64,000 bases of DNA from Cytobacillus eiseniae (GCF_017874625.1 NZ_JAGIKZ010000002.1:310001-374000); one strand, 5' to 3'; positions 49,436 through 58,267 are shown, numbered from the stretch's first letter. Translations and numbers: made by a program. The notes: generated by a model not told the origin, from the sequence alone.

Positions 49436-49858
49436 AAAATAATGCTCATAAGCCGTATAATTTATTTGTTTTTCGGTTAATTTCTTTTTAAGAAATTTAT
49501 GATCTCTCTTTGGTGTTGCTAAAATATACCCACGAATGACTAAATCCTGGCTAATTATTGGTGCATCTTCCTTTAAAGCAAGCTCACCAATTTTTCCTGC
49601 AATTTTATGACGGGCTACATCCCTAAATAATTCAGGAACAGGGCTTACTAAATCCTCTAGTAAAACTTTTTCTTCCTGACTCCAAAGATGTCTTGTATTA
49701 TCTACATAATGTTCTTCCCAGTCCATATCTGATTTTCCATCTTCTTTAGGCATCTTTTTCAAAAACTTACGGAACATAAAGAATCCGCCGATTGCCATTG
49801 AACCAGCAAAAATAATAATCCAAGCTAGGATGAACCACAAAAACCAACCTTCAAGCAT
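49421..49858 (-). CDS. yneK: DUF2621 family membrane protein YneK
   Basis: Protein of 145 residues with an N-terminal transmembrane helix (about 5-28) and a charged cytoplasmic domain typical of DUF2621 (DMDWEEHYVDNTRHLW and VSPVPELFRDVARHKIAGK). Function unknown. The reverse-strand start has GTGAGAAT upstream. It marks the end of Bacillus-type gene order in this window; in B. subtilis yneK is followed by other conserved genes, here by a selenocysteine tRNA. Confidence 0.92.
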   Translation of the reverse strand: MLEGWFLWFILAWIIIFAGSMAIGGFFMFRKFLKKMPKEDGKSDMDWEEHYVDNTRHLWSQEEKVLLEDLVSPVPELFRDVARHKIAGKIGELALKEDAPIISQDLVIRGYILATPKRDHKFLKKKLTEKQINYTAYEHYFNHSE

Positions 49859-50049
49859 ATTCTCACCTACAAATCATTTTTCATACATATATTATAATCC
49901 CTTGTCTATTCCAAAGACAAGGGAACGACCCCCAGAAAACTTCGGATAAAGTGAAACTTGTTACATGGCGTTCAACTATTATAATATGTTCACAAAGTTG
50001 CCCTTGTATGTTTCATATCAAAATAATATAATAGAATATGTTCTATAAT

Positions 50050-50146
50050 GGGGCTGAATGGGGTTCTGGTGTCCTCCGTAGTCTTCAAAACTATCTGTGA
50101 CCTGCGTGCCAGGTCAGCTGGGTTCGATTCCCAGGCGGTCCCGCCA
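50050..50146 (+). tRNA. selC: tRNA-Sec (anticodon TCA)
   Basis: A 97-base tRNA with encoded CCA end. Acceptor GGGGCTGA pairs with GCGGTCCC (seven pairs, two of them G-T, one mismatch at the base). T arm CTGGG-TTCGATT-CCCAG. Anticodon stem GTAGT/ACTAT with loop CTTCAAA, anticodon TCA at 50085-50087. Extra-long variable arm TGACCTG/CAGGTCA (seven perfect pairs). The 8+5 acceptor/T design, long variable arm and UGA-reading anticodon identify selenocysteine tRNA. Serine tRNA with TGA anticodon is excluded by the TCA triplet. SelA, SelB and SelD are not in the window. Confidence 0.92.
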
Positions 50147-50502
50147 AATACTTGAATAGCATACTGTCATTTTTTTAGCGGACTTCTATAAAATGATTCT
50201 AGAAGGAGTTCTGCTCTTCGGGCAAGTCCTTTATTTTCCTATAAGTTTAATTCTTCAGAATTGCTCAAGCATGTGAGCAATTTTTTTGCATTTTATAATA
50301 AAATACTCATTTTTAAAAGAGTGGTGTTATTTATTCACATATTTAAATTAGCATCCATGTTTGTGAAAACAGCCTAATAAAATAGTTTCAGTGAAAAAAC
50401 TGTTTTTCAATCGTATGTATCAAATGATAGTGAATGGGTATATAGTTAGTGTGTATTGATTTATTGAAAGTAGAAACTACATATTTATACGGAGGAATTT
50501 TT
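50147..50502 (+). other. Gap between tRNA-Sec and the HesB-like gene
   Basis: About 355 bases with no gene. ATGTTTGTGAAAACAGCCT at 50356-50374 matches the right end of the GTTGATT elements, so an element remnant is probably present. Confidence 0.45.
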
Positions 50503-50808
50503 ATGAAATGTAAAATTAATCGAAATGCTGCAAAAGTGTTAAATAACATGTTAAGTTCAGAAGATGCTAAAGGAAAGAGTATTCGTGTATTCATTACTCA
50601 TATGCATGGGGATCATGCCCATTATGATTTGAAACTTGATACCCCAACTGAGCATGATGAAGTAGTTACAACAGATAAGGATATTGATATTATCTTGGAC
50701 AAGCGAGAAGAATTTTTGGATGGCGTCTGGATCAAATATTTCTATGTGCCGCAAGAAGGATTTGAAATTACGAATCCTGCAAAAGATTTTCATGGACATC
50801 ATCATTAA
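50503..50808 (+). CDS. HesB/IscA-like protein with His in place of cluster Cys
   Basis: Protein of 101 residues with the HesB/Fe-S biogenesis fold pattern: NRNAAKVLNNML helix, KGKSIRVFITHMHGDHAHYD strand pair, DEVVTTDKDIDIILDK, FLDGVWIKYFY and a C-terminal FEITNPAKDFHGHHH. At the two places where A-type scaffold proteins carry Cys (GGCSG and CGCG) there are His-rich segments instead (THMHGDHAHY and FHGHHH). The only Cys is residue 3. Binding of another metal is therefore plausible but inferred. TACGGAGG precedes the ATG; the longer upstream reading frame lacks support. The nearest neighbour is tRNA-Sec. Confidence 0.75.
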   Translation: MKCKINRNAAKVLNNMLSSEDAKGKSIRVFITHMHGDHAHYDLKLDTPTEHDEVVTTDKDIDIILDKREEFLDGVWIKYFYVPQEGFEITNPAKDFHGHHH

Positions 50809-50880
50809 ATAGTAGAGTCGAACAATTTAATGATCTATTTTCTTTCTGAGATGGATCAATCGAAATAAGACATGTAAGAA

Positions 50881-50945
50881 GGAAAGTGCGTATTAGAAAA
50901 AGCCTGAACTTCTGTGTGAAACACACAGGAATTCAGGCTTTTTTG
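50881..50945 (+). repeat. Direct repeat with terminator, left copy
   Basis: GGAAAGTGC-TATTAGAAA followed by a hairpin (AGCCTGAA, TTCTGTGTG / CACACAGGA, TTCAGGCTT) and T6. Nearly identical to 58410-58474. It acts as the terminator of the HesB-like gene or its surroundings, and marks the left edge of the acyl-CoA cluster. Confidence 0.88.
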
Positions 50946-51049
50946 ATAGTTATATTTTAATACGGCATGGATCTACAAGTAATTTAATACATATTAGTGG
51001 CAAGTGTTAATATTTCCAATAAAACGCACGTTAGAAAGTTTATTTGATT

Positions 51050-51106
51050 AAAAACTGTAAAGTAACATTAACAACGATTTGTTAATGTTACTTTACAGTT
51101 TTTTTA
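51050..51106. terminator. Very long perfect hairpin upstream of the acyl-CoA cluster
   Basis: Twenty-five-base perfect stem (left arm begins AAAAACTGTAAAG, right arm ends CTTTACAGTTTTT) with a four-base loop CGAT, followed by further T. It is placed 40 bases before the sigma-54 promoter. A terminator is the simplest reading. Confidence 0.7.
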
Positions 51107-51144
51107 TTTCTCATAGAAAAGATGATTGCTAGTACCTTTCTAGG

Positions 51145-51160
51145 TTGGCATGATATTTGC
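51145..51160 (+). promoter_or_regulatory. Sigma-54 (-24/-12) promoter of the acyl-CoA cluster
   Basis: TTGGCATGATATTTGC has GG and GC separated by exactly ten bases, matching TGGCAY-N5-TTGC. It lies 28 bases before the first gene. Confidence 0.85.
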
Positions 51161-51187
51161 TTCTAAGTTAATTAGAGGTGATTACAG

Positions 51188-51610
51188 TTGAAATTTGATG
51201 AGTTTTCCATTGGACAGATGTTTGAGACACCGTCATATAAGATGAATACGGAAGAAATCATGACGTTTGCCTCGCATTTTGACCCACAGTACATGCACGT
51301 GGATGAGGAAAAAGCGAAACAGAGTCGGTTTAAAGGAATTATTGCATCAAGGCTACATACATTGAGTATTTCTCTTAAGCTATGGAATAAATTGGGGGTT
51401 TTTGGTGATGATGTGATCGCAGGTACGGGATTAAATAATCTTAAATTCATCAAACCAGTTTATCCGGAAGATGTCTTATGTGTTAAGGCTACAATTATTG
51501 AAATGAAAAAAAGAAAGGCGGAAGGAGAGATCACTTTAGCGCTTTCTACCTTTAAGAATGTCGATGAACAAGTGTTACAAACAGAACTGTCCGCATTAAT
51601 TTCAAGATAG
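51188..51610 (+). CDS. MaoC-like hot-dog dehydratase
   Basis: Protein of 140 residues with a single hot-dog fold of the MaoC/R-hydratase type, which hydrates or dehydrates enoyl/3-hydroxyacyl-CoA. The catalytic Asp/His pair lies in SHFDPQYMHVDEE (about 32-44), followed by the IIASRLHTL helix where most members have ASG(W/F)HT. The start is TTG with GAGGTG seven bases upstream. First gene behind a sigma-54 promoter. The next gene follows after 28 bases. Confidence 0.87.
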   Translation: MKFDEFSIGQMFETPSYKMNTEEIMTFASHFDPQYMHVDEEKAKQSRFKGIIASRLHTLSISLKLWNKLGVFGDDVIAGTGLNNLKFIKPVYPEDVLCVKATIIEMKKRKAEGEITLALSTFKNVDEQVLQTELSALISR

Positions 51611-51638
51611 TATTTTAAATTGGAAAGGAGTTACGACT

Positions 51639-52427
51639 TTGAGTTATCAGACAATCGTATGTGAGAAAAGGCAGCAGACCGCTTGGATATTTTTAAATCG
51701 ACCAGAAGAAATGAACTCTTTATCAATAATTTTAGTAAATGAATTTCTTCAAGTACTAAATGAAGTGGAGCAGGATGAAACAATCCGCGTCATCGTATTA
51801 TCCGGGAAAGGAAAAACATTCTGTGCTGGTGCTGATTTAAAAGAGCTTTTAGTAAATTTAGATCAGAAGTCAGAAGGACAAAAAGGGATACTAGACATTG
51901 CGGGAAATATATTTGAACGACTTAACATTCTGTCGAAGCCACTCATCGCAGCATTAAACAGGATTACCTTAGCAGGCGGATTAGAACTTGCGATGACAGC
52001 TGACATTATCATTGCTTCTGATAAAGCAAAGATTGGGGATGTACATTCCAATTTCGGTGTCCTTCTAGGTGGTGGTGGAGCAGTTAGATTGTCTCGAATC
52101 ATAGGTGTCAATCGAGCAAAGTACTTACTTTTTACAGGCGATTTTATTACTGCACAAGAAATGAAGGATTACGGCCTCGTACAGAAAGTAACTCCTGCGG
52201 ATGAGCTCGAGGGTGTTGTTCAAGAATTAGCAGACAAACTTTCAGCAAAAAGCCCTCTTGTTTTAAAAGAGATGAAAAAACTAGTGAGAGATGGACTTGA
52301 ACAACCGCTAGATATAGCCTTAAGACAAGAATTATTAGCTTTGAAAAATCATACACGTTCCCATGATTTCCAGGAAGGACTTTCCGCATTTGCAGAAAAA
52401 CGAATACCAAATTATAAAGGATTTTAA
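51639..52427 (+). CDS. Enoyl-CoA hydratase/isomerase family protein
   Basis: Crotonase-fold protein of 262 residues. The oxyanion-hole segments GKGKTFCAGADLKEL (about 57) and LNRITLAGGLELAMTAD (about 107) are present. One catalytic-type Glu is in GGLELAM; the second usual Glu (PE in most hydratases) is replaced in GDVHSNFGVLLGGG, so the reaction may be isomerase-like or altered. The start is TTG with GGAAAGGAG about eight bases upstream. Second gene of the sigma-54 cluster, reading frame intact. Confidence 0.88.
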   Translation: MSYQTIVCEKRQQTAWIFLNRPEEMNSLSIILVNEFLQVLNEVEQDETIRVIVLSGKGKTFCAGADLKELLVNLDQKSEGQKGILDIAGNIFERLNILSKPLIAALNRITLAGGLELAMTADIIIASDKAKIGDVHSNFGVLLGGGGAVRLSRIIGVNRAKYLLFTGDFITAQEMKDYGLVQKVTPADELEGVVQELADKLSAKSPLVLKEMKKLVRDGLEQPLDIALRQELLALKNHTRSHDFQEGLSAFAEKRIPNYKGF

Positions 52428-52450
52428 TTTTATTTAATGGGGGAAAATCA

Positions 52451-53970
52451 ATGAATATTGTAAAAATGTTAGAGGTAAATACAGCCAGACATCCTGAGAA
52501 GGAAGCGATTATCTATAAGGATATGACGTATACCTATAATGAGTTTAATAAGAGTGTCAATCAATTAGCACATGGATTAGTGGCAAGAGGAGTAATTAAA
52601 GGCGATAAAGTTGCTTTAATGATGAAGAATTCCGATTACTTCGCCTTAGCTTATTATGCGTGTGCAAAAATTGGTGCCGTTCTTGTTCCTATGAATTTTC
52701 GTTTGTTGTCTAAAGAACTGAACTATATTATTACGCAATCTGATACTGTACACATTATTACCGATCAGGAATTTGAAAGTGTTATCTTACAGGCGATCGA
52801 TAATAAAGAGCTAATACAAAATCTCATTTCTGTTCCTAAGGCAAGCAATGAGGCATTCCAATCCATCACTGATCTCTTCTCAAAAAATGATCAAAATCCT
52901 TCTATTGAAATTTCAGATACAGATGATTTGCATATTTTATATACATCTGGTACAACTGGTTTCCCGAAAGGGGCGTTATTTGACCATGAGCGTGTAAAAT
53001 ATGTAGCTTTACAATTTGTCATATCACTTGGCTATCACCCTGATGAAAGAATGATGAACATTGCCCCATTATTTCATTGTGCACAGTTAACTATTGGACT
53101 GATCAGTGGATTATATATCGGTGGTTTAACTGTCATTTACCGGGATTTTAATCCAATAGAAATACTAAGTGATATTAAAAAGCACAAAATTACAAGCTTC
53201 CTAGCAGTACCAACCATGCACATGGCCTTCCTTCAAATTCCTAAACAAGATGATTTTGATTTTTCTACTGTTGAGAAATTTATATATGGGGCAGCGCCGA
53301 TGTCTGAAGCCGTTATAAGAAAATGCATGGGCGATTTTGGGTCTAATTAATTATATAGTTTATGCGGCCAAACGGAAGGTGGACCGAATGGCATCGTCCT
53401 CTATCCAAAGGACCATGAGAAGTATGCTGGAATGGCTGGAAGAGACTCTGCTATGTTTGCCGTCATTGATATTGTGAATGAAGACGGACATTCAACAAAA
53501 CCTGGAGAGGTTGGGGAGTTCATTATAAAAGGACCGACAGTTATGAAAGAATACTATAAGAATCCGCTAGAAACGGAAGAAACGATTAAGAATGGCTGGC
53601 TACACACAGGTGATCTAGCTGTTAGAGATAAAGAAAACTATATTAAACTAGTAGATCGTAAAAAGGGTATGGTCATCTCTGGCGGAGAAAACGTATATAC
53701 AGTTGAAGTTGAGAATGTGTTAGGAATGCATCCTTGTATTTTAGATCTGGCTGTAATTGGAACACCGGATGAAAGGTGGGGCGAGCTTGTCACAGCAGTT
53801 GTTGTCCTTAAAGAGGGGGAGCGAACAAGTGAACAAGAAATTATTGAATTTACAAAGAGCACTTGGCTGGGTATAAAGTGCCGAGAAGGATTATTTTTTC
53901 TGAAAGCTTGCCGAGAAATGCCTCTGGTAAGTTGATGAAATTCAAGCTTCGAGAAAATGTAAGGGTGTAA
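52451..53970 (+). pseudogene. Acyl-CoA synthetase (AMP-binding), broken by a nonsense codon and a frameshift
   Basis: Adenylate-forming acyl-CoA ligase that would be about 506 residues. The ATP loop LYTSGTTGFPKGALF (about 162), the MFHCAQ region and YSLCGQTEGG with GWLHTGDLA are recognisable. An in-frame TAA at 53348-53350 separates GDFGSN from LYSLCGQTEGG in the same frame. Near 53861 a one-base loss shifts the frame, after which the correct C-terminus (LAGYKVPRR, LPRNASGKLMKFKLRE) reads on to TAA at 53970. Two independent lesions make it non-functional unless recoded. Third gene of the cluster. Confidence 0.88.
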
Positions 53971-54017
53971 AAACAAAGTGGTCAACTGATCATGAATGAG
54001 GTCAGTTGCCCCTTATA

Positions 54018-55754
54018 TTATTCCAAACAATATTTATTTATCTTCGCATAAAGCCAAGGCCGGCTGATATCTAGTAGTTTACTAGCTTTTGTTTTGTTCC
54101 ACTTTGCTTATTTTAAAGCAGCAACAATCATTTCCTTCTCAGATTTTTGAAAAATTTCTTTATAAGTTGGGGATGGGTAGTGGGGATCTGCATTTTCTTT
54201 AAGTAAATCGTTAAATGTTGGTATGTCATCCCCATCAATATAATCACCTGTTTTTAAGTTTGCTGCTCTTTCGAGAACATTTTGTAATTCTCTTACATTC
54301 CCTGGCCAAGAATGTTTCATTAATTTGGTTAAAGCAGAATGGGTAATTCCCTTAATATAAAACCCACTCTGATTCAATCGATTAATCATTTCATATGTGA
54401 TGTCAGGTAAGTCTACCATTCTCTTTCTTAATGGTGGAATATTTAGGCGAATAATATTTAATCGATAGTATAAATCCTCGCGGAACTTACCTTCACGAAC
54501 TAACTGTTCAATGTTTTGATTTGTAGCTGCGATGATTTTCGTATTCAAGTGAATAGTTTTAGAACTACCAATCGGTTGAAATTCCTTTTCTTGTAACACG
54601 CGGAGGATTTTTGTCTGTAAAGGGAGAAGCATATCACCGATTTCGTCCAAAAAGATTGTCCCATTTTGAGCAAGTTCAAACTTCCCTTTCATTCCACCTC
54701 TTTTTGCTCCAGTAAAAGCACCGTCCGCATATCCGAAAAGTTCAGATTCTAATAAATCAGCAGGAATTGCAGCACAATTTACTTGAACAAAGGCGCCCAT
54801 TTGTCCAGAAGACACATGAATTCCTTGGGCGAATAACTCTTTACCTGTTCCACTATCCCCAATAATTAAAACGGTCGACATGCTTTTAGAAGCTAAGGTT
54901 GCTTCATGTTTTATCTTTCTGATTGCTTCTAACTCTCCGGAAAAATCAAACAAGGTATATTTTGTTCCCTTTAAATCACTTATTTCAGTCTGATAGGCAT
55001 TAACTTGTTTTTCTAATTTCCTAACCTTTGTTAATGCTGTATGTAAATGGGTTAGACCTCTGTATGTAACTTTACAAACAGCACTAATGGTCTCACCGTT
55101 TTTCATTATTGGCAAAATAGAAATAAGACATTGTTGTCCTTGGATCATTTAGTGCATATTTTGAATGCTAATCCCATTGTTAAGGACATTTTCGATTTCG
55201 AGTTCTGGAAACAATTTGGACGCAGATTTGTTTAGTATTTCTTGACCATTGATATCAAATAAATCAGTAAAGCCTTTATTTACCATCGTAATAGCAGCAT
55301 TCTTATTCACGAGAATAATAGCATCATAGGCAAATTCAATAACAGAGTGTAGTTTCTGTTCCCATTCTTTCGTTTGACTTAGGACTATATTATACGAACT
55401 CAGTACTTGTTGTGTGGATAGGACTCCAATCGGCTTCATCCCTTCATCTACAACCGGCGCATGACCAATTTCATGTTTTAATAGTAAATCTCTGGTGCTT
55501 TCAATTGTCTCAGTTGGTCGGATAAAAATGAAATTAGGATTATAAAAATGGTCGATCGTCATATCGAAAGAGGGCTTTGTTGCGAGTATTCTAAATATCT
55601 TATTTTTGGTGATAATCCCAATCAATTGATTCGATTCATTAACAACTGGAAGTATATTGGAGTGTGTGTGGGTAAACAAAGGAAGCACATGATGCAGGTT
55701 GTCATTCGCTCTGCAGCAATGGAAATTGGTGGTCATAATATCTGAAACGAGCAA
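54018..55754 (-). pseudogene. Sigma-54-dependent transcriptional activator, interrupted by two nonsense codons
   Basis: Enhancer-binding protein with two CBS domains (about 5-115), a PAS domain (about 125-200), an AAA+ sigma-54 interaction domain with GDSGTGKELFA, GAFTGAKRGG and FLDEIGDM, and a Fis-type helix-turn-helix. The start is TTG after GGAGGG. An in-frame TAA (55149-55151) sits between the PAS and AAA+ parts (NMH stop MIQG). A second TAA (54108-54110) lies just before the Fis helix (VAALK stop AKWNKTKASKLLDIS), all in one frame. Without recoding, no protein with both AAA+ and DNA-binding parts is made. It is divergent from the acyl-CoA dehydrogenase gene. Confidence 0.88.
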
Positions 55755-55900
55755 TAAGATCCCTCCTCTTCTGATAATTGTATCATATGAAAATGTAAAC
55801 ATTAAAAATATTTTCTTAAATAAATTAACAATTTACAATTCAGTGTTAATAATTGTTTACACATTATGTGTGGGAAGAGGATACTTTAATACTTCTAATT

Positions 55901-55916
55901 TTGGCATAGAACTTGC
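55901..55916 (+). promoter_or_regulatory. Sigma-54 (-24/-12) promoter of the acyl-CoA dehydrogenase gene
   Basis: TTGGCATAGAACTTGC has GG and GC ten bases apart, as in the promoter at 51145. An imperfect palindrome GTGTTAATAATTGTTTACAC (55842-55861) just upstream could be an activator site. Confidence 0.83.
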
Positions 55917-55953
55917 TATAAGATTATATAGAAAAACAGTAGGAGGGAAAATA

Positions 55954-57114
55954 ATGAATCAAACTGTAGTCATTGAAGAAGAAATTACACTTTTTAAAAA
56001 GTCAGTTGCAGCTTTTGCAAAAAAGGAAATTGAAGCACATTACAGCAGATGGGAAGAAGAAGGAATCGTCCCAAGAGAATTGTGGAGGAAACTAGGGGAA
56101 GCAGGTTTCCTTTGTGTTGATATACCTGAAAAATATGGTGGTTTAGGAGCACCTGTCCATTTTGCAGCTTGTATTGTGGATGAATTCAGCAGGCTTGGAT
56201 ATCCCTCGGTTGAGGGGAATTTAGCGGTACACTCAAATATTGTTGCTCATTATATTTTAAATTCTGGAACAGAAGAACAAAAGACGCATTATTTACCAAA
56301 AATGGCGTCTGGAGAATACATCGGTGCTATTGCGATGACCGAGCCTGGTGACGGGAGTGATTTACAGGGGATTAGAACAACAGCCATTAAGAATACAGAA
56401 ACAGGAAACTATGTTATAAATGGCTCTAAAACGTTTATCACCAATGGTCAAAGCTTTGATTTTGTCATTGTAGTTGCAAGAACAAACAACCATGTACCTG
56501 CTGCAAAAGGAACGTCTTTATTTAATGTTGATTCCAATAGCAAAGGTGTAACAAAAGGCAAAAAACTAAAGAAAATTGGATTACATTCAGCCGATACTTC
56601 AGAGTTGTTTTTTGAGGATGTGACTGTTCCTTCTAGTCAAATACTTGGAAACCTTGATTATGGGTTTGTCACATTGATGAATGAACTGCCACGTGAAAGG
56701 ATGATTCTTTCTGTTGGTGCATGTGGGGCGATGGAAGGGGCTTTAGAGATCACGATTAAGTATATACATGAACGGGAAGTATTCGGAAAGCCACTCAGTC
56801 ATTTACAAACCATTCGCCACAAAATGGCAGAGATGACAACAGAAGCGAAAATCAATCGGGCCTACGTAAATCAATGTCTTGCTAGCTTAGAGAAAAATCA
56901 ACTATCTACAGCTGATGCAAGTATTGCAAAACTATCGACTACTGAAGCGCAAGGCAGAATTGTTGATGGTTGTCTACAGCTTTTCGGAGGGTATGGCTAT
57001 ATGGAAGAATATCCGATTGCTAGAGCTTATGTAGATGCAAGAGTTCAACGAATTTACGGTGGCACTTCTGAAATTATGAAAGAAATTATTAGCAAAGACA
57101 TTTTAGGAAGGTAG
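55954..57114 (+). CDS. Acyl-CoA dehydrogenase
   Basis: Flavoenzyme of 386 residues. The FAD/substrate signatures AIAMTEPGDGSDLQGI (about 126), FITNGQSFDFVIVVART and the C-terminal RIYGGTSEIMKEII (about 367) with the likely catalytic Glu nearby are complete. It performs alpha-beta dehydrogenation of an acyl-CoA, passing electrons to ETF. Start chosen at the ATG with AGGAGGG seven bases upstream; the longer open frame upstream overlaps the regulator on the other strand. Intact, behind its own sigma-54 promoter, followed after four bases by a broken CoA-transferase. Confidence 0.92.
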   Translation: MNQTVVIEEEITLFKKSVAAFAKKEIEAHYSRWEEEGIVPRELWRKLGEAGFLCVDIPEKYGGLGAPVHFAACIVDEFSRLGYPSVEGNLAVHSNIVAHYILNSGTEEQKTHYLPKMASGEYIGAIAMTEPGDGSDLQGIRTTAIKNTETGNYVINGSKTFITNGQSFDFVIVVARTNNHVPAAKGTSLFNVDSNSKGVTKGKKLKKIGLHSADTSELFFEDVTVPSSQILGNLDYGFVTLMNELPRERMILSVGACGAMEGALEITIKYIHEREVFGKPLSHLQTIRHKMAEMTTEAKINRAYVNQCLASLEKNQLSTADASIAKLSTTEAQGRIVDGCLQLFGGYGYMEEYPIARAYVDARVQRIYGGTSEIMKEIISKDILGR

Positions 57115-57118
57115 AGGA

Positions 57119-57500
57119 TTGCATGTGGGAATCTTGAATGGCTTGAAGGTTTTGGATTTTTCAACACTTCTACCAGGACCTTTTGCTACGATGATGCTAG
57201 CTGATATGGGGTGTGGAGCCAGTGTTGAACTTTTCAGAATCGGTCAATCATTCACAAATACAGGCACGAGAATTAGTTGTCTCAGTACCGAAGCGAGATG
57301 GCGGGACGAAAAAACAAATCGCCTTTCCTATTAAATTCTCAAATAACCAAGCAGAGTACAGATTTATAGGAGTGCAAACAGGGTATCACACAGAAGATAT
57401 TTTGAAGGAAGCTGGTTTTGATTCAGATACAATTAAAACGTTCGTAGATGAAGAGATTTTTGGAAAAATAATCAGAAATGAAGGAGATGGATGCAGATGA
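57119..57500 (+). pseudogene. Family III CoA-transferase, large internal deletion
   Basis: The N-terminal 30 residues (LNGLKVLDFSTLLPGPFATM) and the C-terminal 90 residues (DGGTKKQIAFPIKFSNN, GYHTEDILKEAGFD) of a CaiB/BaiF-type CoA-transferase are joined near 57210 in different frames. About 260-280 residues including the catalytic Asp region are missing. Normal members have about 380-400 residues. TTG start four bases after the acyl-CoA dehydrogenase stop. Confidence 0.85.
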
Positions 57501-58267
57501 ATTTAAAAGATAAAGTAGCCGTTGTCACAGGTGGGGCTTACGGATTGGGGCTTGCAACCGTAACTAGATTAGTAGAGAAAGGTGCGAAAGTAGTTATTTT
57601 TGACTTAAATGAAGAAAAAGCAAAGGAAGCCGTAGAACAATTAGGAGAAAATGTACGATTTGTCCTTGTCAATGTGGCTGATGACGAATCTGTACAAAAT
57701 GGAATCGCTCAAACGATTGATGCCTTTGGTGCCATCCATATTTGTGTAAACTGTGCTGGTGTTGGTACGGCAGCAAAAATGATTGGAAAAAAGGGTGCTC
57801 TGCCTCTTGAGGATTTCAGTTAGGTTGTTGGCATTAACTTGATTGGGAAATTTAATGTATTAAGGCTAGCAGCGAACAAAATGAAGAATAATGAACCCCT
57901 TACAGACTCAGGAGAAAGAGGAGTCATCATCAATACGGCTTCTGTAGCTGCCTTTGACGGGCAAATGGGGCAGGCTGCTTACGGGGCAAGTAAAGCCGGA
58001 GTCGTGGGGATGACATTGCCAGTTTCACGAGATTTATCGCAATTTGGTATTCGCGTAAACACAAAAGCACCAGGTTTATTCTTGACACCAATGGCTGATA
58101 TGCTGCCAGAAGTTGTGATTAATAAACTATCACAAAGTGTCGAATTTCCAAAGCGCTTAGGGCGTCCATCAGAATATGCAGAATTGGCAACATTTATTAT
58201 GGAGCATGAATATTTAAATGGGGAAGTTATTCGTCTAGATGGCGGAATTCGTATGTCACCCAGGTAA
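57497..58267 (+). pseudogene. Short-chain dehydrogenase (3-hydroxyacyl-CoA type), amber codon
   Basis: SDR of about 256 residues with the NAD-binding TGGAYGLGLATV (about 12), NCAG (about 85) and the catalytic Ser/Tyr/Lys set in TASVAAF and AAYGASKAG (about 165). An in-frame TAG at 57821-57823 (LEDFS stop [10 protein letters not shown]) cuts it after 108 residues; the rest continues in frame to the typical [17 protein letters not shown] end. The start overlaps the end of the preceding gene by four bases. Apart from the TAG the frame is undamaged, so this is the mildest lesion of the cluster. Confidence 0.85.

Noticed and set aside
50050-50146. tRNA-Sec as integration site of a genomic island
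   Set aside because: No integrase gene and no duplicated tRNA 3' end is visible in the following 14 kb.
55699-55953. Longer N-terminus for the acyl-CoA dehydrogenase
   Set aside because: The upstream open frame overlaps the divergent regulator and contains the sigma-54 promoter; the ATG at 55954 has a strong ribosome site.
53348-57823. Stops in the acyl-CoA cluster as selenocysteine codons
   Set aside because: The interruptions are TAA, TAA, TAA and TAG, not TGA, and are accompanied by a frameshift and a deletion; Sec recoding cannot explain them.
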